This document shows positions 36,585-48,048 of a stretch of 64,000 nucleotides of DNA, in pieces. Origin of the DNA: Ophiocordyceps camponoti-saundersi (nom. inval.) (lineage: Eukaryota > Ascomycota > Sordariomycetes > Hypocreales > Ophiocordycipitaceae). Position 1 is the first letter of the stretch. Each line of letters begins with the position of its first letter. Position numbers and translations under genes: made by a program. Under the pieces are notes generated by a model. That model was given only the letters and a program-made list of their open reading frames with translations. It was not told the DNA's origin and did not search any database. Where the stretch lies: positions 494,207 to 558,206 of the forward strand of contig PDHQ01000004.1 of assembly GCA_003339415.1 (NCBI GenBank), given 5' to 3'.

Positions 36585-37650
36585 ACCACCACTGATACCC
36601 TGGGGGGTATTTCATGTACTTCTTGTGGCACGTGACGGCCAACTGTCTCCCGTCCGCGACCTATCCGGGGAAAAGAGAGGGAGAGAGAGAGAGATGTCTT
36701 CCTTGACGGCTGGCAACTACTATGTTCCTACCTTTATGCACTGCTTTTATATACCTATGTATGCGTAGAAGCATAGTCGATACGCGGAACTTTCCACTCC
36801 AGCGCTGCCGGCTTGAGCCGCTCCCGAGTCCCTTCGACTCGGCTCCCGCCGGCTCGTTCTCTCTGGGACGAACCCTGGTCTCCGAACAAGAGTGATCCTT
36901 GGCCGAGAAGACGGACGATGACATTTCACATTTGTCCGGTCCTGATTCGATCCGCGAGATCGGGAGAATGCACCGATCGTCACACACACACACACATGCA
37001 TCAAAACCTATCAGTTCGTCACCTTGGAGTGTAACGCGCCATGGGGTGAAATAAGCCCCCTCCTCTCACACACAAAAGATGAAATCGAGATGAAGGGCAT
37101 CTCGATAATTCCATGCAATTCATAGGTTCGCAAGCGTCAACTTCTCAGATCCACAGAGCGCTTCTTGGCATGAAGTTGAGTGGATATACAAAACTCTTGG
37201 CTACGGCCTCGACTCATGATTCGCAAGCCTGAGCTGTGACTCCCGTATCCTTCCCCCCCCCCAATGTGGGACTCTCTCTCTCTGGAGTTTCTTTAGAGCA
37301 GTGAAAAGTGAAAATAAGTGAGCGGTGCCGGTATGTAAGTTTGTATGTATGTGTAAGTGTGTCGTTGCCCATCCATGTTCACAGCCTTGGGAGAATTGGA
37401 AACCCAGCCTTTTCTTCCTCTTCCTTCTTCTTCTTCTTCTTCACTGCCCCCCCTTCCAGTGAATGAAACGGAGAAAATCATTTATATTAATACAAGGGAA
37501 TCATTTCACCTCTTCTCACTCTCTCTCACTCTCTCCCTCCCTCCCCTCTCCCCCCCCCCCACGAACTCATTCGTCGTATAACACGACCGAAAAAACACCT
37601 ACATACATGTCTTCATCCTACAACCATCACCGCCATCATCATCACTCACC

Positions 37651-39256
37651 ATGGCGACCAAGGACGAAGACGTCTCTTCCTCTTCATCACCGGCCACGCC
37701 ACCATATGAAGCCGTCGTGGTCGGAAACAATACCAACGACAAATCAAACAACGAATCCTCTCCGCTTCAGCAGCAAGTAGATGAAACCCGATTCGATGGG
37801 CCGAGAGGTTGGATGGTCGTGGCGGCCTCATCCTGCTCTCTGTTTTGCTACATGGGATGCATCTACTGCTGGGGCATTCTGCAGGTCGAGATATCGCAAA
37901 AGACTTCCATGACGTTGCCTTCTCTCACATTTGTCGGCTCGCTTGGAACGTCTTTCATGGCGTCTATAAGCCCTCTTGTCGGGGAGGCCATCCGTCGATA
38001 TGGCTATCGTAAGACGGCTTTCGTCGGCGCCTTTCTCCTCGGTTTGGGAGAATTTCTGTCGAGCTGGGTTACCCATCATCTCGTGCCTCTCCTGCTCACT
38101 CACGGCTGTCTCTTTGGCATCGGCGGAGGTATGACCATTCTGGTAAGTCCATACACCCATCTATCCATCCGTCTATCCATCCATCTATCCATATACATAC
38201 ACGACTCCTCTCGTCTCTCCAATCGTGGCAAGAAAAAATGCTAATCCCCCCCAACTCTTCATGACAGCCCTGTTCGACGGCACCTCTCAAGTGGTTTCGC
38301 AAGCGTCGAGGCCTCGCCGTCGGCGTCGTCTTCGGCGCCAGCAGCTTAGGCTCTACAGTCATGGCCATCGCGACAAACTCTCTCGTCACCAGTGTGGGAA
38401 TCGCCTGGACGTTTCGCATCCTCGGCCTCATCCTATGGGCCGTCTGTCTGCCGGCGGCGCTGTTCATCGGCCCACCATCGTCACAGGATTCGATCCCACG
38501 ACTGCAGTGGTACCAAGAAATTTTCCCCTTCCTTTCCCCCCTTCTTGGAGCTCTTGATGATTCTTCTTTACTGACATTCCATCGCTATTTCAGGCGCCGC
38601 TGGACCGAACCAGACTTCTTGCTGTTGCTCGCAGGCGGAGCCGTCTCGTGCTTCCCCGTCTTCGTTCCGCCCTACTTCATCCCCGTCTTCGCCCGATCCA
38701 TCAGCCACTCGAGCTCGACGGGAATCATCGCCCTGACGATTTGGAACATGTCTTCCACCATCAGCCGCGTCGTCGCCGGCTTCATGGCCGACTCTTACCT
38801 CGGCCCCATCAACAGCCTCTGCCTGGCCATCTTCCTCTGCAGCGTCAGCGCTTTGGTCATCTGGCCCTTTGCCTCCAACATGGGAATCTTGTCCGTTTTC
38901 TGCGTCGTCAGCGGCATCGGATGCGGCGCCTTCTTCTCGCTCTTCCCAACCGTCACATCGACAGTGTTTGGACCTGAGAACACCCTCGGCGTGCTTCCCA
39001 TGCTATGGGCTGGATGGTTTTTCGGTTACTTTTTCGTGAGTTTCGCCTCCCCAGGAGAAGATGGAAGGCCCTCTATTCACGGTTTCTACAGGGAACGCCC
39101 ATAGCTTCACGACTCTATGCGCTGGCTGCGGCCGACGCCGATACGAGCGAATACCGTCCCGCGGCGTTTTATGCCGGGGCAGCCTCAATGTTCGGCCTGA
39201 TTTTTCTCGTCATTCTGCGATACCGTCAGAAGTCCGTCTTATTGGCACGAGTCTAA
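37651..39256 (+). CDS. MFS transporter, monocarboxylate-type (MCT/Mch family)
   Basis: Four exons (37651-38142, 38268-38509, 38594-39035, 39092-39256) give 446 residues. After a Ser/Pro/Asn-rich cytosolic N terminus comes DGPRGWMVVAASSCSLF, the opening of MCT-like porters. About twelve membrane helices follow. Features include PLVGEAIRRYGYRKTAFVGA (loop 2-3), WFRKRRGLAVGVVFGASSLG in the middle of the N half, and GFMADSYLGPINSL in the C half. The intron at 38510-38593 removes a frame-compatible but non-membrane insert and restores LQWRRWTEPDF. Family members carry monocarboxylates or riboflavin across the plasma membrane; the substrate here cannot be told. Intron 1 contains a CATC/TATC tetranucleotide run. 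Confidence 0.88.
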
Positions 39257-41271
39257 CTGAAGAATCTCTAGACAACGAAGCATCGGCCGCGTGAGTGATA
39301 CCAAGATTTTGTACGTATGTATGTATAGAGCGAGGATGCTGCGGCCCGCATCCGAGGATTATGAGCGACGGTCTATTGCGAGGTCTGGCTTTACGGACCT
39401 GCCACGATACACGAAACAGTCACAGGTGCAGCGAAGGAGCCGTGGACGAGGTATGTTACTTATTGCGGAGCGGACATGGTCACGCCTCTACCGTGACGGT
39501 AGATTAGTAGATTCCGATGATGGCCTAATAATGAAGATGATTGCGAGTGCACGGTGGTGGTGGTGATGATGATGATGACGACGCCGTTGCTGAGCCGACG
39601 ACACCTTATCTACTACCTGTGTAGGTTGTAGGCAAAGATGGAGAAGAAACAGACCAACGGTGAAGCGCAGACAACGTGGGACAAGTCATCAACTGATGTT
39701 TGCAGAGCGGTGAAGAGAGAACTCCTTGTTTCATTCTCCTTCCATGAGAAAAACTATCCTTTTGGGATGGTAGCTTTTCTTCGGGATCAGAGTCTGCAGT
39801 CTGCCGCGGTCCAAGGCCAGTAAGCGGCTTCATGCCTGGTTGCAAGCTCCCGTCTTGCCAAGGGAAGGGAGGCGGGATGCGCGCCACGCAGACAGGCAGG
39901 CAGCCGAGGGAGTGAGTGAAGAAGTGAGAGTGTGTTGTTTTACCGTGTGGCCGGAGAGGGTGAAGCTGTTCTTATCTTGATGTTCAGTTCAGATGGACGA
40001 TGACTGGGATCGGAAGTTGTTTTCACTGCGGCGGGAACAAAGACTTGTCACCCCTGCCGGTTAATACATACCTATGTAGGTAGGTAGATAGGGTAGCTGC
40101 CGAAGCCGAGATCCTGTTTCGACGAGTCGTTGGCACCACTGCTGGAGAAGCTTGATCTGATGGGGCTTAAGACGAGGCTTCCAAAGCGTACTAGCAAGTA
40201 AGCCGTATGTATGTACGTTGTTGGCATGCAGGTGTGAATGCCGCATGCAAGTCTCAGGAGGAAGAGCTGTACATATGTACGGATAGCAGTTTCATACGAC
40301 GCATATTACTACCTACCACTCCGTCGTTCTTCATGCATCTTGGAGAAGCCTACAGACGTTACAGCGTTTCCCCTTCTCCTCCGACGCAAAACGATACAAC
40401 ACATAATATCCGTACATACATGCTACATACGCCAGTTCATCATTACTCATCTACAGCCATAAATCAATTCACCTGTTAAATTCTAGCCCTTCTCCCGACG
40501 GAGGATGGAGTCAAGCTCGGAGACGGGCGGATGAGCTAGCTAGTAATCCGAAATGAAATGCCACATCCGTCATTAAACGGGGTCCCGATGCAATACATAA
40601 AACAAGTGACGTACGCATAAACCTCAGACACGTGAAAAGTAACTACTTCTCTAGCTATGCTGTTTTCCATATCCGGAGCTTGTCATCGCCTTACATACAT
40701 GTGAACTGACGTGACCCTGTCTATGAATGACCCCCAAACACTATGTGAACACCTACATACGTCCACAATTATTCTCTCTCTTTCCTTTTCGCCTTCCACT
40801 CTGTTGCTTGACAGCTGCTACAGCATGCCAAAGAAGAGGAGAAATCTCTCACTACCTACCTGTATAAGTAAGACCGGGAACCGACTCGACCCTCGACCGA
40901 GAGATGGCGAGACTACAGCTTTAGTCACCTACCCTAACCCTAAGCTGCAACTCAAGCTGCAGCCCAGACCCTTCCGCGAACGGCCCTGACTCAGCCATAT
41001 CATCACCCCCGCATTCATCAACGCACCAGCCGATAGCACCGCGGCATATCCCGCCCGCCCTCTCCTCCTCCACCCTCCTCAACAACTCTGTAAACCTACC
41101 TCTTTTCCTTACTCCCTCCTGTCGTCTCTTCTTCTTCCTCTCTCTTCTTTCCCCTTCCCCTCTGTCTCTACTGGACTTCTTCAGCTTTCAAATACAACAA
41201 GCAGGTTCATCAGCTATCCCTGTCCTTTCCTCCCGTGACCTCCTCCGCTATCACGACTACCACCTCGTCCC
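39257..41271. other. Long intergenic region with no supported gene
   Basis: Two kb with only short frames, scattered CATA/TAGGTA repeats and a CT-rich leader directly before the adenylate kinase gene. Confidence 0.5.
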
Positions 41272-42150
41272 ATGCAACTCAAGAGAGCAGCGCGCGTCAT
41301 TCTCGTCGGCGCACCGGGCGTCGGCAAGGGAACACAGAGCGAGCGTCTTCTACAGCGCTTTCCTCAGCTTCAGTCCGTCAGCGCGGGAGACTTGTTGCGA
41401 AATAATGTCAAGAAGCGCACTCCGCTCGGTCCGTCATCACCTTACCCTTCCCTAACCCCCCCCCCATATCTTACTTTCTACATTCAACCTCGGAGACTGA
41501 CAAACATTCATCCTATAGGCATCATGGCCGAGCGGACGATGGCTTCCGGAGGTCTCGTAGCCGATGATTTGATGCTACGTCTGATCTCAGCCGAACTCCG
41601 TCAACGGGGCTGGCTCTACGGCCGACCCCAGTTCATGACGCTCTCGTCCGAAGCAACCACCTCCTCCAGCCCCGAAGCTACCCCCTCGTCCCCTCCCACC
41701 TTTGCGCCACTCATGTCCCCCGCGCGCGCATCCGAAGACCCCAACGCCTCCTTTATTCTCGACGGCTACCCCCGCACCGCCTCGCAAGCCACCACTCTCG
41801 ACACCATCGTCCCCATCAACCTCGCCGTCTCCATCAAGACACCCTTCTCCGTCATTCTCGATCGCATAGCCGGTCGCTGGGTCCACGAGCCTTCCGGTCG
41901 CGTCTACAACACCTCCTTCAATGCGCCTCGCATCCCCGGCCGGGACGATATCACCGGCGAGCCCTTAGTCCAACGCCCAGACGACTCCGCTCACGTCTAT
42001 CGTGCTCGTTATAACAAGTTTCTCGAGACCAGCGAACCACTGCTCGAGCACTACGCCAGGAAGGGCGTCTTGCTCGAGGTTGACGGCATGACGAGCGATG
42101 AGATCAGCCCAAAACTCTATCGAGAATTTGAGATGCGCTTTGGCCGCTGA
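41272..42150 (+). CDS. ADK2: Mitochondrial GTP:AMP phosphotransferase (adenylate kinase 3 type)
   Basis: Transfers phosphate from GTP or ATP to AMP in the matrix. Two exons (41272-41428, 41519-42150) give 262 residues. The P-loop is GAPGVGKGT. SVSAGDLLRNN and, across the 90-bp intron, TPLGIMAERTMASGGLVADD are canonical. FILDGYPRT and DRIAGRWVHEPSGRVYNTSFNAP (split) with RDDITGEPLVQRPDD form the CORE and LID regions. The LID lacks the zinc cysteines, as in mitochondrial eukaryotic forms. A Ser/Pro/Thr-rich insertion of about 45 residues lies between RGWL and FILDGYPRT (nt about 41617-41752). The family normally has only a few residues there. Confidence 0.9.
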   Translation: MQLKRAARVILVGAPGVGKGTQSERLLQRFPQLQSVSAGDLLRNNVKKRTPLGPSSPYPSLTPPPYLTFYIQPRRLTNIHPIGIMAERTMASGGLVADDLMLRLISAELRQRGWLYGRPQFMTLSSEATTSSSPEATPSSPPTFAPLMSPARASEDPNASFILDGYPRTASQATTLDTIVPINLAVSIKTPFSVILDRIAGRWVHEPSGRVYNTSFNAPRIPGRDDITGEPLVQRPDDSAHVYRARYNKFLETSEPLLEHYARKGVLLEVDGMTSDEISPKLYREFEMRFGR

Positions 42151-42595
42151 TACCCAGTTGACCTGTATCCTTGTGTGTATCCCTCTTGTTCTATGTGTTT
42201 CAGGTGAGGCTTTTTCTGTTCATTACTTCTTACTTCTTTCTCTTCTTCTCTTCACTCTTTCGTCTACCAAGTTATTTTTATGGGTCACTTTGCGCGGCGT
42301 CGGTCCGCTTGGTTTGCGGCAAATGCAATACAGCACCAGTAGGAATACACACAGAATACAGCTTCACAAATGCGCCGCGCACCTCGAACTTATGACTGTG
42401 TCCTCCCCCATCTTGGGCCTCACCCTGCAAGCACGCCGCCCTGAACTAACCCTTCCTCTTCTGCGCACGCGCCGTCGACTCGCTATTCCCATGCAACTAC
42501 TCCGTTAAGCCGTAACCTTTCCACTTACTCCATTGCATTGCACGCTTTCACCCCGCCCCATTTTCGACAATCACAAGCTTAGCCATCCGTCCCGC
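42151..42595. other. Convergent 3' flanks
   Basis: 3' regions of the adenylate kinase (plus) and KDEL-receptor-like (minus) genes. No gene is supported. Confidence 0.5.
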
Positions 42596-43717
42596 TCAAT
42601 CCCGCCACTCGTCGCCGCTCGTCATACCTCTGAGCTGGCCTCGCGACGCTGCCGACGAGGTCCCGGCGGCGGCATCGTCATCGTCGTCATCGTCGTCCAG
42701 TGCCCTGGCGAGCTCGTCCGGGTCCCGCATCTTAGCGTCCGGGTCCGCCGCATCTTCGGCGTCGTCGCGATTCTGCCGCTCGGTATCCAAAACTCCTTCA
42801 TCGGCGCTTACGGAGATGCCGCGGGCTCCCCACTTAGGTCGGTTAGTGCGTCTGGCGTCGTCGCCCAACGCAGGCACATTTTCCTCGTCGTCGACACCGT
42901 CGACGTTCTTGCCAAAGATTCGGCGCAGCAACCAGCCGCGACGCATGTCGTCGGCATCGACGAGCCCTCCGCCACGGAGCTTGACTCTTTGGCGCGTGTA
43001 GTAGACCCAGGCAAAGTCAATGTATAGAGCCGTCTGTATGAGACCAAAGATGACGGATACCGTGTCAGGCTTGCGATCGTCAAACTCGCGCAGGAACCAA
43101 TTGAGGCAGTACAAGGCCCGATAAGAGCCCAGTGACAAGAGGTAAAAAGAGTCGATGACGGTAGGCACCGTGGTTTGCCGGAGCAGTAGCAGTTGAGGAA
43201 GAACGCATACAGACTCAAGGATCTCTGAGAAGACCCACATCCACTTTATCGAGTCAGCCAGGGTTTCGCGATAAGAAAAGGGGCTGGGACAGACTCACAG
43301 ATCGGAAGCTCCAGACGCGCTCAAACATCAGCATCATAAAGGGTGACAGAACCAGCGACAAACCCAAGACGGCGGCGCCTAATTTCCACGACAGCTCACG
43401 TTCCCGGGAGCGAGGCAGAACCCATTGCATGACGGCCAAGATATAAAACGAGGAGAGAATGTAGAAGATCTTGAAGAGCAGGTTCCAGACCGAGTTCTCC
43501 ATGAAGATGTCGAGGTAGCGAGTGCAAAAGACGAGGGCATAGAGGGCCTGAGTGATGAAAGAGACGCCCTCGGCGCTGCGATTGCGATGCATACTGGTGA
43601 TGAGGATGCATTTCGATAGGGCGTGGGACAGATCGCCCAGGATACGGAAGACCTGTTGGAGTCAGCGATTGCAGCCGTTGACGAAGACCGGGGCGTACGC
43701 ACGTTCCAGGCCGTCAT
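42596..43717 (-). CDS. KDEL-receptor (Erd2)-like protein with long acidic tail
   Basis: Three exons (43703-43717, 43299-43652, 42596-43243) give 338 residues. It starts MTAWNVFRILGDLSHALSK, typical of ER-lumen protein retaining receptors, whose ligand is the HDEL/KDEL tail. EGVSFITQALYALVFCTRYLD, then FSEILESVCVLPQLLLL and LGSYRALYCLNWFLRE, with QTALYIDFAWVYY, follow the seven-helix Erd2 pattern. Classical Erd2 has about 215 residues. Here about 115 extra hydrophilic residues follow the last helix, with an Asp run (ALDDDDDDDDAAAG). Some conserved ligand contacts appear altered, so it may be a paralog rather than the main receptor. The first exon is only 15 nt. Confidence 0.82.
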
Positions 43718-45133
43718 GATGTGAATAACGGCGAGAGAGCGCCTTATAAAAGAGAGAGGAGATCGAGTGTCGACGCGGCCGCCTTCAGAGCTATAGAGGG
43801 CGAGGCTGCGGCAAGCTCGCGTCCAACGGTCCAACCAAAGCGGATAGCTTCGTCGGCTATACTTGTGGGGAGTCGTTGGAATCGTTGTGGGGGGAGGAAG
43901 GGGAAAAGGCCTTGATGGATCGACAGTGACAGAGTGATGACCGGATCGGAATATATCGAGTCCCGAGACAGGTCTTAGCACTGCATTCCTGGCTAAATGA
44001 AGGCTTCACTGGGACAGAGAGGTAAGAGAAAAGAGACGGAGAAAGAACAGAAGGAGAGAGAAAAGAAGGAGAAGCAGAATAAGAAGAAGAATAGGGAGAG
44101 GGAGAGAGAGAGAGAGATATACAAGTGGCAGGCCGAGCTCATCTTTCATCATGGTAAAGTACCACGTGTCTCTCTTCTCTATCAAGGCCATATCTAATGC
44201 ATCTCGCAGTCGGCCCTCTTCAACCTCCAGTCGCTGATGCTCGTGCTCCTCCTCCTCACCTGCACCTCAGCTTACATCCACCACATGTTTCCGCGACTTC
44301 TGGACTCGAACAAGGATGGGTTGCGTCTTCCTTCTCAATCCCCCTCATTTTTTGCGAACGACACTTGGCTAAAACCGAAAGGACAGGCCATTGGGGATAT
44401 TGTGGAAGTTTGCGAGAATCGGCGAGCGCATGAGCCCCTACGTCAGCCTGGCTTGCGTCTTCATGGCGGTGAGTCGTGATATCGTGTCTTTATGGATGGA
44501 TCCTCTTCTTTGACACGTTTTCGCAGCTGTCGATGCTTGTCGGCTACTGATCTTATCATGTACGAGCTGTACATACATCAATACGAGCGAGGAAGTATCC
44601 GCACTCCAAAGCAAAGGGCCCAACGAACCATCAACTGCCTCGCTGATGTCGAAAGGGCTGAGGAAAGGCTTGGCGGACGTGCCGTACAAGACGGTAAATT
44701 TGCATGACGCTGTAATATAGTATGACGTAGTTCGCGGCTGGAACACGCAAATGTTTGTAAATACATACCTCCCTAACCTAGACTCGTGCCCTTTCCCAGT
44801 CTCTTTATCAATCATCCCCATTTACCGACCTACTTACTATTCGCCCCGAAATGTGTCTCGTGCATAGAATTGGTCGGCCGTTGATTTTCCGTCCAAGACG
44901 CGACAGGAAACTGAGAACGGTGAAGAATCCCCCGATTCGGGCGGGGAAGGCGCGCTAATAAGCTCGCTATCCCCGGACTTGGCTGTTACACCTCAAGGTG
45001 GAAGGCAAAGAAGGGGGTCCCCGGCAAGGGATGCTGCAATGCGAAGCCCTGAACCTCCCTCTGACTAGATCGACGCGACGTGGCGAAGCTGCCTGAAGTC
45101 TCAATTCTTCGATTATCAGCAGCTTATCGGGCG
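43718..45133. other. Intergenic, no supported gene
   Basis: This contains an A/G-rich tract at about 44020-44118 and a few short frames on both strands without protein character. Confidence 0.45.
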
Positions 45134-46213
45134 ATGAAGAGCCTGCTGTGCGCCGTGTTACTGCTGCTGGTCTCTGCCGTCACCGGCTTGTCCAAGCGGG
45201 ATGCGGTGCCGCTCGACGAGGATCTGTATCCGGAGCCCAAGTATTTCAGTGAGTCTCTTGCCTGCTTTGTCCGCCTTGTAAAGACAACCTACTAAACATG
45301 CGCGCTAGAGGAGGCTCGGTAAGAGATCTTGTCACGACCGATTTGTTCCATGCGCATCATCCACTGACGTCTTTCAACCAGCGGCTATGCACACTACGAT
45401 GCGCGTTTCATGGTTCAGGCCCTCGACGAGGAGCCGCACCGGGATGTCCTCCGGATACTCATCCAGACCTACTTGGCAACTTGTCGAGAACTCGGCGTCC
45501 AGACATGGCTGATGCACGGAAGCCTCCTCGGTTGGTGGTGGGGGAAAAAGGTCTGTCTCTTCACCAACGCAAGACGGGTCGCCGCCTCGCTGACGGCCTC
45601 GAAGATCATGCCTTGGGACATGGATGCCGATGTACAGGTCACCGAGGTGGACTTGTACTATTTGGCGGCGCATCACAACATGACTGTATACTACTACCAG
45701 TACGGCGATATGAAGGACGGACGCTATTTCCTGCTCGACGTCAACCCGCACTTTGAACATCGCGATACCGACGACGCGCTGAACCTCATCGATGCCCGCT
45801 GGATCGACATGGCGACTGGGCTTTTCATCGACATCACCGCCGCCCGATACCATCTCGAACATGAAGCTGGCGAGGGGATACTCTATGATAAAAACGGCCA
45901 CGAGTTCAGGGTGAGCTATGTGGTCCCCCGAAAGCGAGACACGGGGCTGACATCGGGACGCAGGACACGTACGTGTATCCGCTGCGGAACACGACGTTCG
46001 AAGGCGTACGTGCCATGATCCCGTTTCGCTACAAGGAAATGCTCGAATCCGAGTACGGAAAGGACTCGTTGAAGGACACGACGTTTCACGGGTACGTCGT
46101 TCTGTTGGGAAGGTGTACTCTTTGGACTCTGAACTGACATGATGTGATGAAGGCATGTCTTTGACGAAAAGAAGATGCAATGGGTGCTCGAGCCGAGAGA
46201 AGAGCGTGTCTGA
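45134..46213 (+). CDS. Secreted or ER-lumenal LicD-family phosphotransferase-like protein
   Basis: Six exons (45134-45248, 45309-45318, 45382-45550, 45605-45910, 45964-46091, 46153-46213) give 262 residues. The signal peptide is MKSLLCAVLLLLVSAVTG. The motif GYAHYDARF follows, then LMHGSLLGWWWGKK joined across intron 3 to IMPWDMDADVQV; the Asp-x-Asp is the LicD/fukutin nucleotidyl-transferase-type metal site. Further motifs are RWIDMATGLFIDITAA and a C-terminal RYKEMLESEYG. LicD proteins attach phosphocholine or other phospho-groups to glycans; fungal forms are thought to act on mannans. Exon 2 is only 10 nt. Intron 3 is 54 nt and frame-neutral, so its removal is inferred from the family motif. 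Confidence 0.82.
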
Positions 46214-46805
46214 AGTGATGGCGTCGTGTTACTTGTAGGGCAACTGGCATTGATACCCGGATCGAGTTGTTTGAAGGAGGGCTGCTGTAGGCTTTGAGAC
46301 GCCCTAAAGGTGGCGCTACACACCTGCAATATAACTATCTGTATCTTTTCATCGACTCGCTTTCAAGGAACTCGTAGCATGCCTCTATAGGCATGTGGTA
46401 GGAAGAGGCCTTGAAGTCGTGGGCAAGGAGCTCTAGGTGGTGGTTTATGAATATGAATACTCTTTTTACATTAAAAAGGCTAAAAAGGTTATCGGATGCC
46501 GAAATTCAAGGGCCGGCGCATACCTCAGCGGTGGGAAGCTGGGTTGAAGGTGTCCGGTCCGGCCACCCTCCTTCGCCTCCGCTGCCAAACTCGCAGCTGT
46601 CAGAGGCAGCGCGGAGCCGACACACACACCTTAATAGGCTGCTGCTTCAAAGGCTCCTATTACGAAGAAGACTACCTACTTACCAAGACGGCAGCTGTGA
46701 GAATGGGTCAAGTCTGCAGAGAGTATTTTACGTTGCGCATGCATTATGGTGATGTATCAACGAATAGGCTGCGATCGGGCACAAGACAATAAAAAACATT
46801 ACTGT
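46214..46805. other. Intergenic, no supported gene
   Basis: Short frames only. It separates the LicD gene from the kinase gene. Confidence 0.45.
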
Positions 46806-48048
46806 CTAGTCGTTTTTGTCTCCCTTCTGCATAATATCCCGAGCGGCCACTCTTTCTTCTGCATTTCGTTCCAACATCCCTTTAATAGTAGGCTCGATTC
46901 CGCCTGAGGATTCCGATAGCTGACATCTGATGCCTTGCACCTTATCGAGCCATGCCTTCATCAGATCCTCTTGGGACTTATCGTGGAAAACATCCGCAAT
47001 ATTCCACCGGCGCTCGGTTATATCTGGTAGCGCTATCTTCCTCAGCAGGTATAAGAGAGTTACGCCTAGCGAAAAGACGTCGCTCTCAAAGCTCCGCTTC
47101 TCTCCTGCGAGGAACTCTGGAGGCAGATACCAGGGCGTGCCGCCGCCGCATAATCCATCAGATGGCGTCGTTGCAAGGCCGAAATCGATCAGGATTGCGC
47201 CCCTGTCCGGCTCGTACAGGACATTCGCAGGCTTAATATCATTATGCAAAATTCCTTGTCCCTCTAGGTAGGTTAGGGCAGAGACCATATCGCCTAGCAC
47301 GCGTGCGGCATCCTCGGTCGTACCCGAGAAGAGGCCATCGAGCGAGTGATTTCTCCAAGCGGCGAGGTCAGAGTAGGGTAAATACTCCATATAGATAGAG
47401 TACAGGCGAGCATCCGAACAGAAAAACTTGATAATCGAAGGCTGGTTCGAGAAACGATTAGTAGGTATTTAAGCAGATCACACATACTAGCCCATCTCAC
47501 GTGTTCTAGTTTCCGCATAAGGCTTTCCTCATTCTGCCATATCCGCGCCATCCTTGGAATGGATAAAGTCGGCGGTTCCTTATTACTACTACGGATCACC
47601 TTGACCGCAGTTTGACCGAAGACAGAATGTCGTGCGCGAAAAACGGAATGGAAGCCTTTGGCAGAGGCAATGTGGCGGAAGTGTGAAAGCGAATAATTAT
47701 CAGGTGAATGCCGCACAACTTCCGACTCCTCGTCGATGCCAGAGTTGTCTTGGACAAGAGACCTAATAGTCACAGTTTCCCCAGGCTTGAGATCGTCCAA
47801 GGGATGACCAGTGACAGCCACAGCTATTGCCTCCTATAAATATCGGCGAGCTTAGCCTGGCTAATGCCGTAAATAGTCTGGATTGTGAAGATGCAGAAAC
47901 CTACCTCTAACGAGCTAGCGAGAAGGATTATGCTGCGGTCATTGTTACCCGTCTCATTGCGGACACGTTTCGACGCCGCTCCTATCTGTGAACCATTTTT
48001 TCTCTTAAGGACAGCTCCGGCCCTTCGATGCCCCCCCTTCTCGACCAC
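46806..48048 (-). CDS. Divergent protein kinase, 5' end unresolved
   Basis: Three exons are clear: 47905-48048 (and probably further upstream), 47501-47833 and 46806-47441, joined by GTAGGT/TATAG and GTGAGA/CCAG introns. Kinase motifs are intact: VKVI with the ATP Lys, NEESLMRKLEH with the helix-C Glu, HNDIKPANVLY with catalytic Asp (Asn replaces Arg of HRD), DFGLAT, GGTPWYLPPEFL and DVFSLGVTLLYLL. This is a Ser/Thr-like kinase. The region before the kinase domain contains RRAGAVLKRKNGSQIGAASKR and is not recognised. The frame stays open upstream to about 48240 with no ATG (48048 is a GTG), so an upstream exon, a non-ATG artefact or decay of the 5' end must be invoked. It is divergent from the unrecognised gene at 48842. 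Confidence 0.65.

Larger units (their letters stand above)
35365..37650. other. Intergenic region holding a compact mobile element
   Basis: No conventional gene is supported. The main content is the terminal-repeat element at 35783-36584; the rest is promoter and flank, with a pyrimidine-rich leader before the transporter gene. Confidence 0.6.

Noticed and set aside
35638..36768. Frames of 109 and 94 codons sharing an identical stretch
   Set aside because: They read through the two identical terminal repeats of the TRIM-like element; no protein character.
40061..40479. Small plus-strand frames upstream of the adenylate kinase gene
   Set aside because: Short, overlapping, repeat-derived (CATA/TACG) and without start context or domain.
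40926..40944. CCCTAACCCTAA-like telomeric motif
   Set aside because: Only two units; no array, so no evidence of an interstitial telomere.
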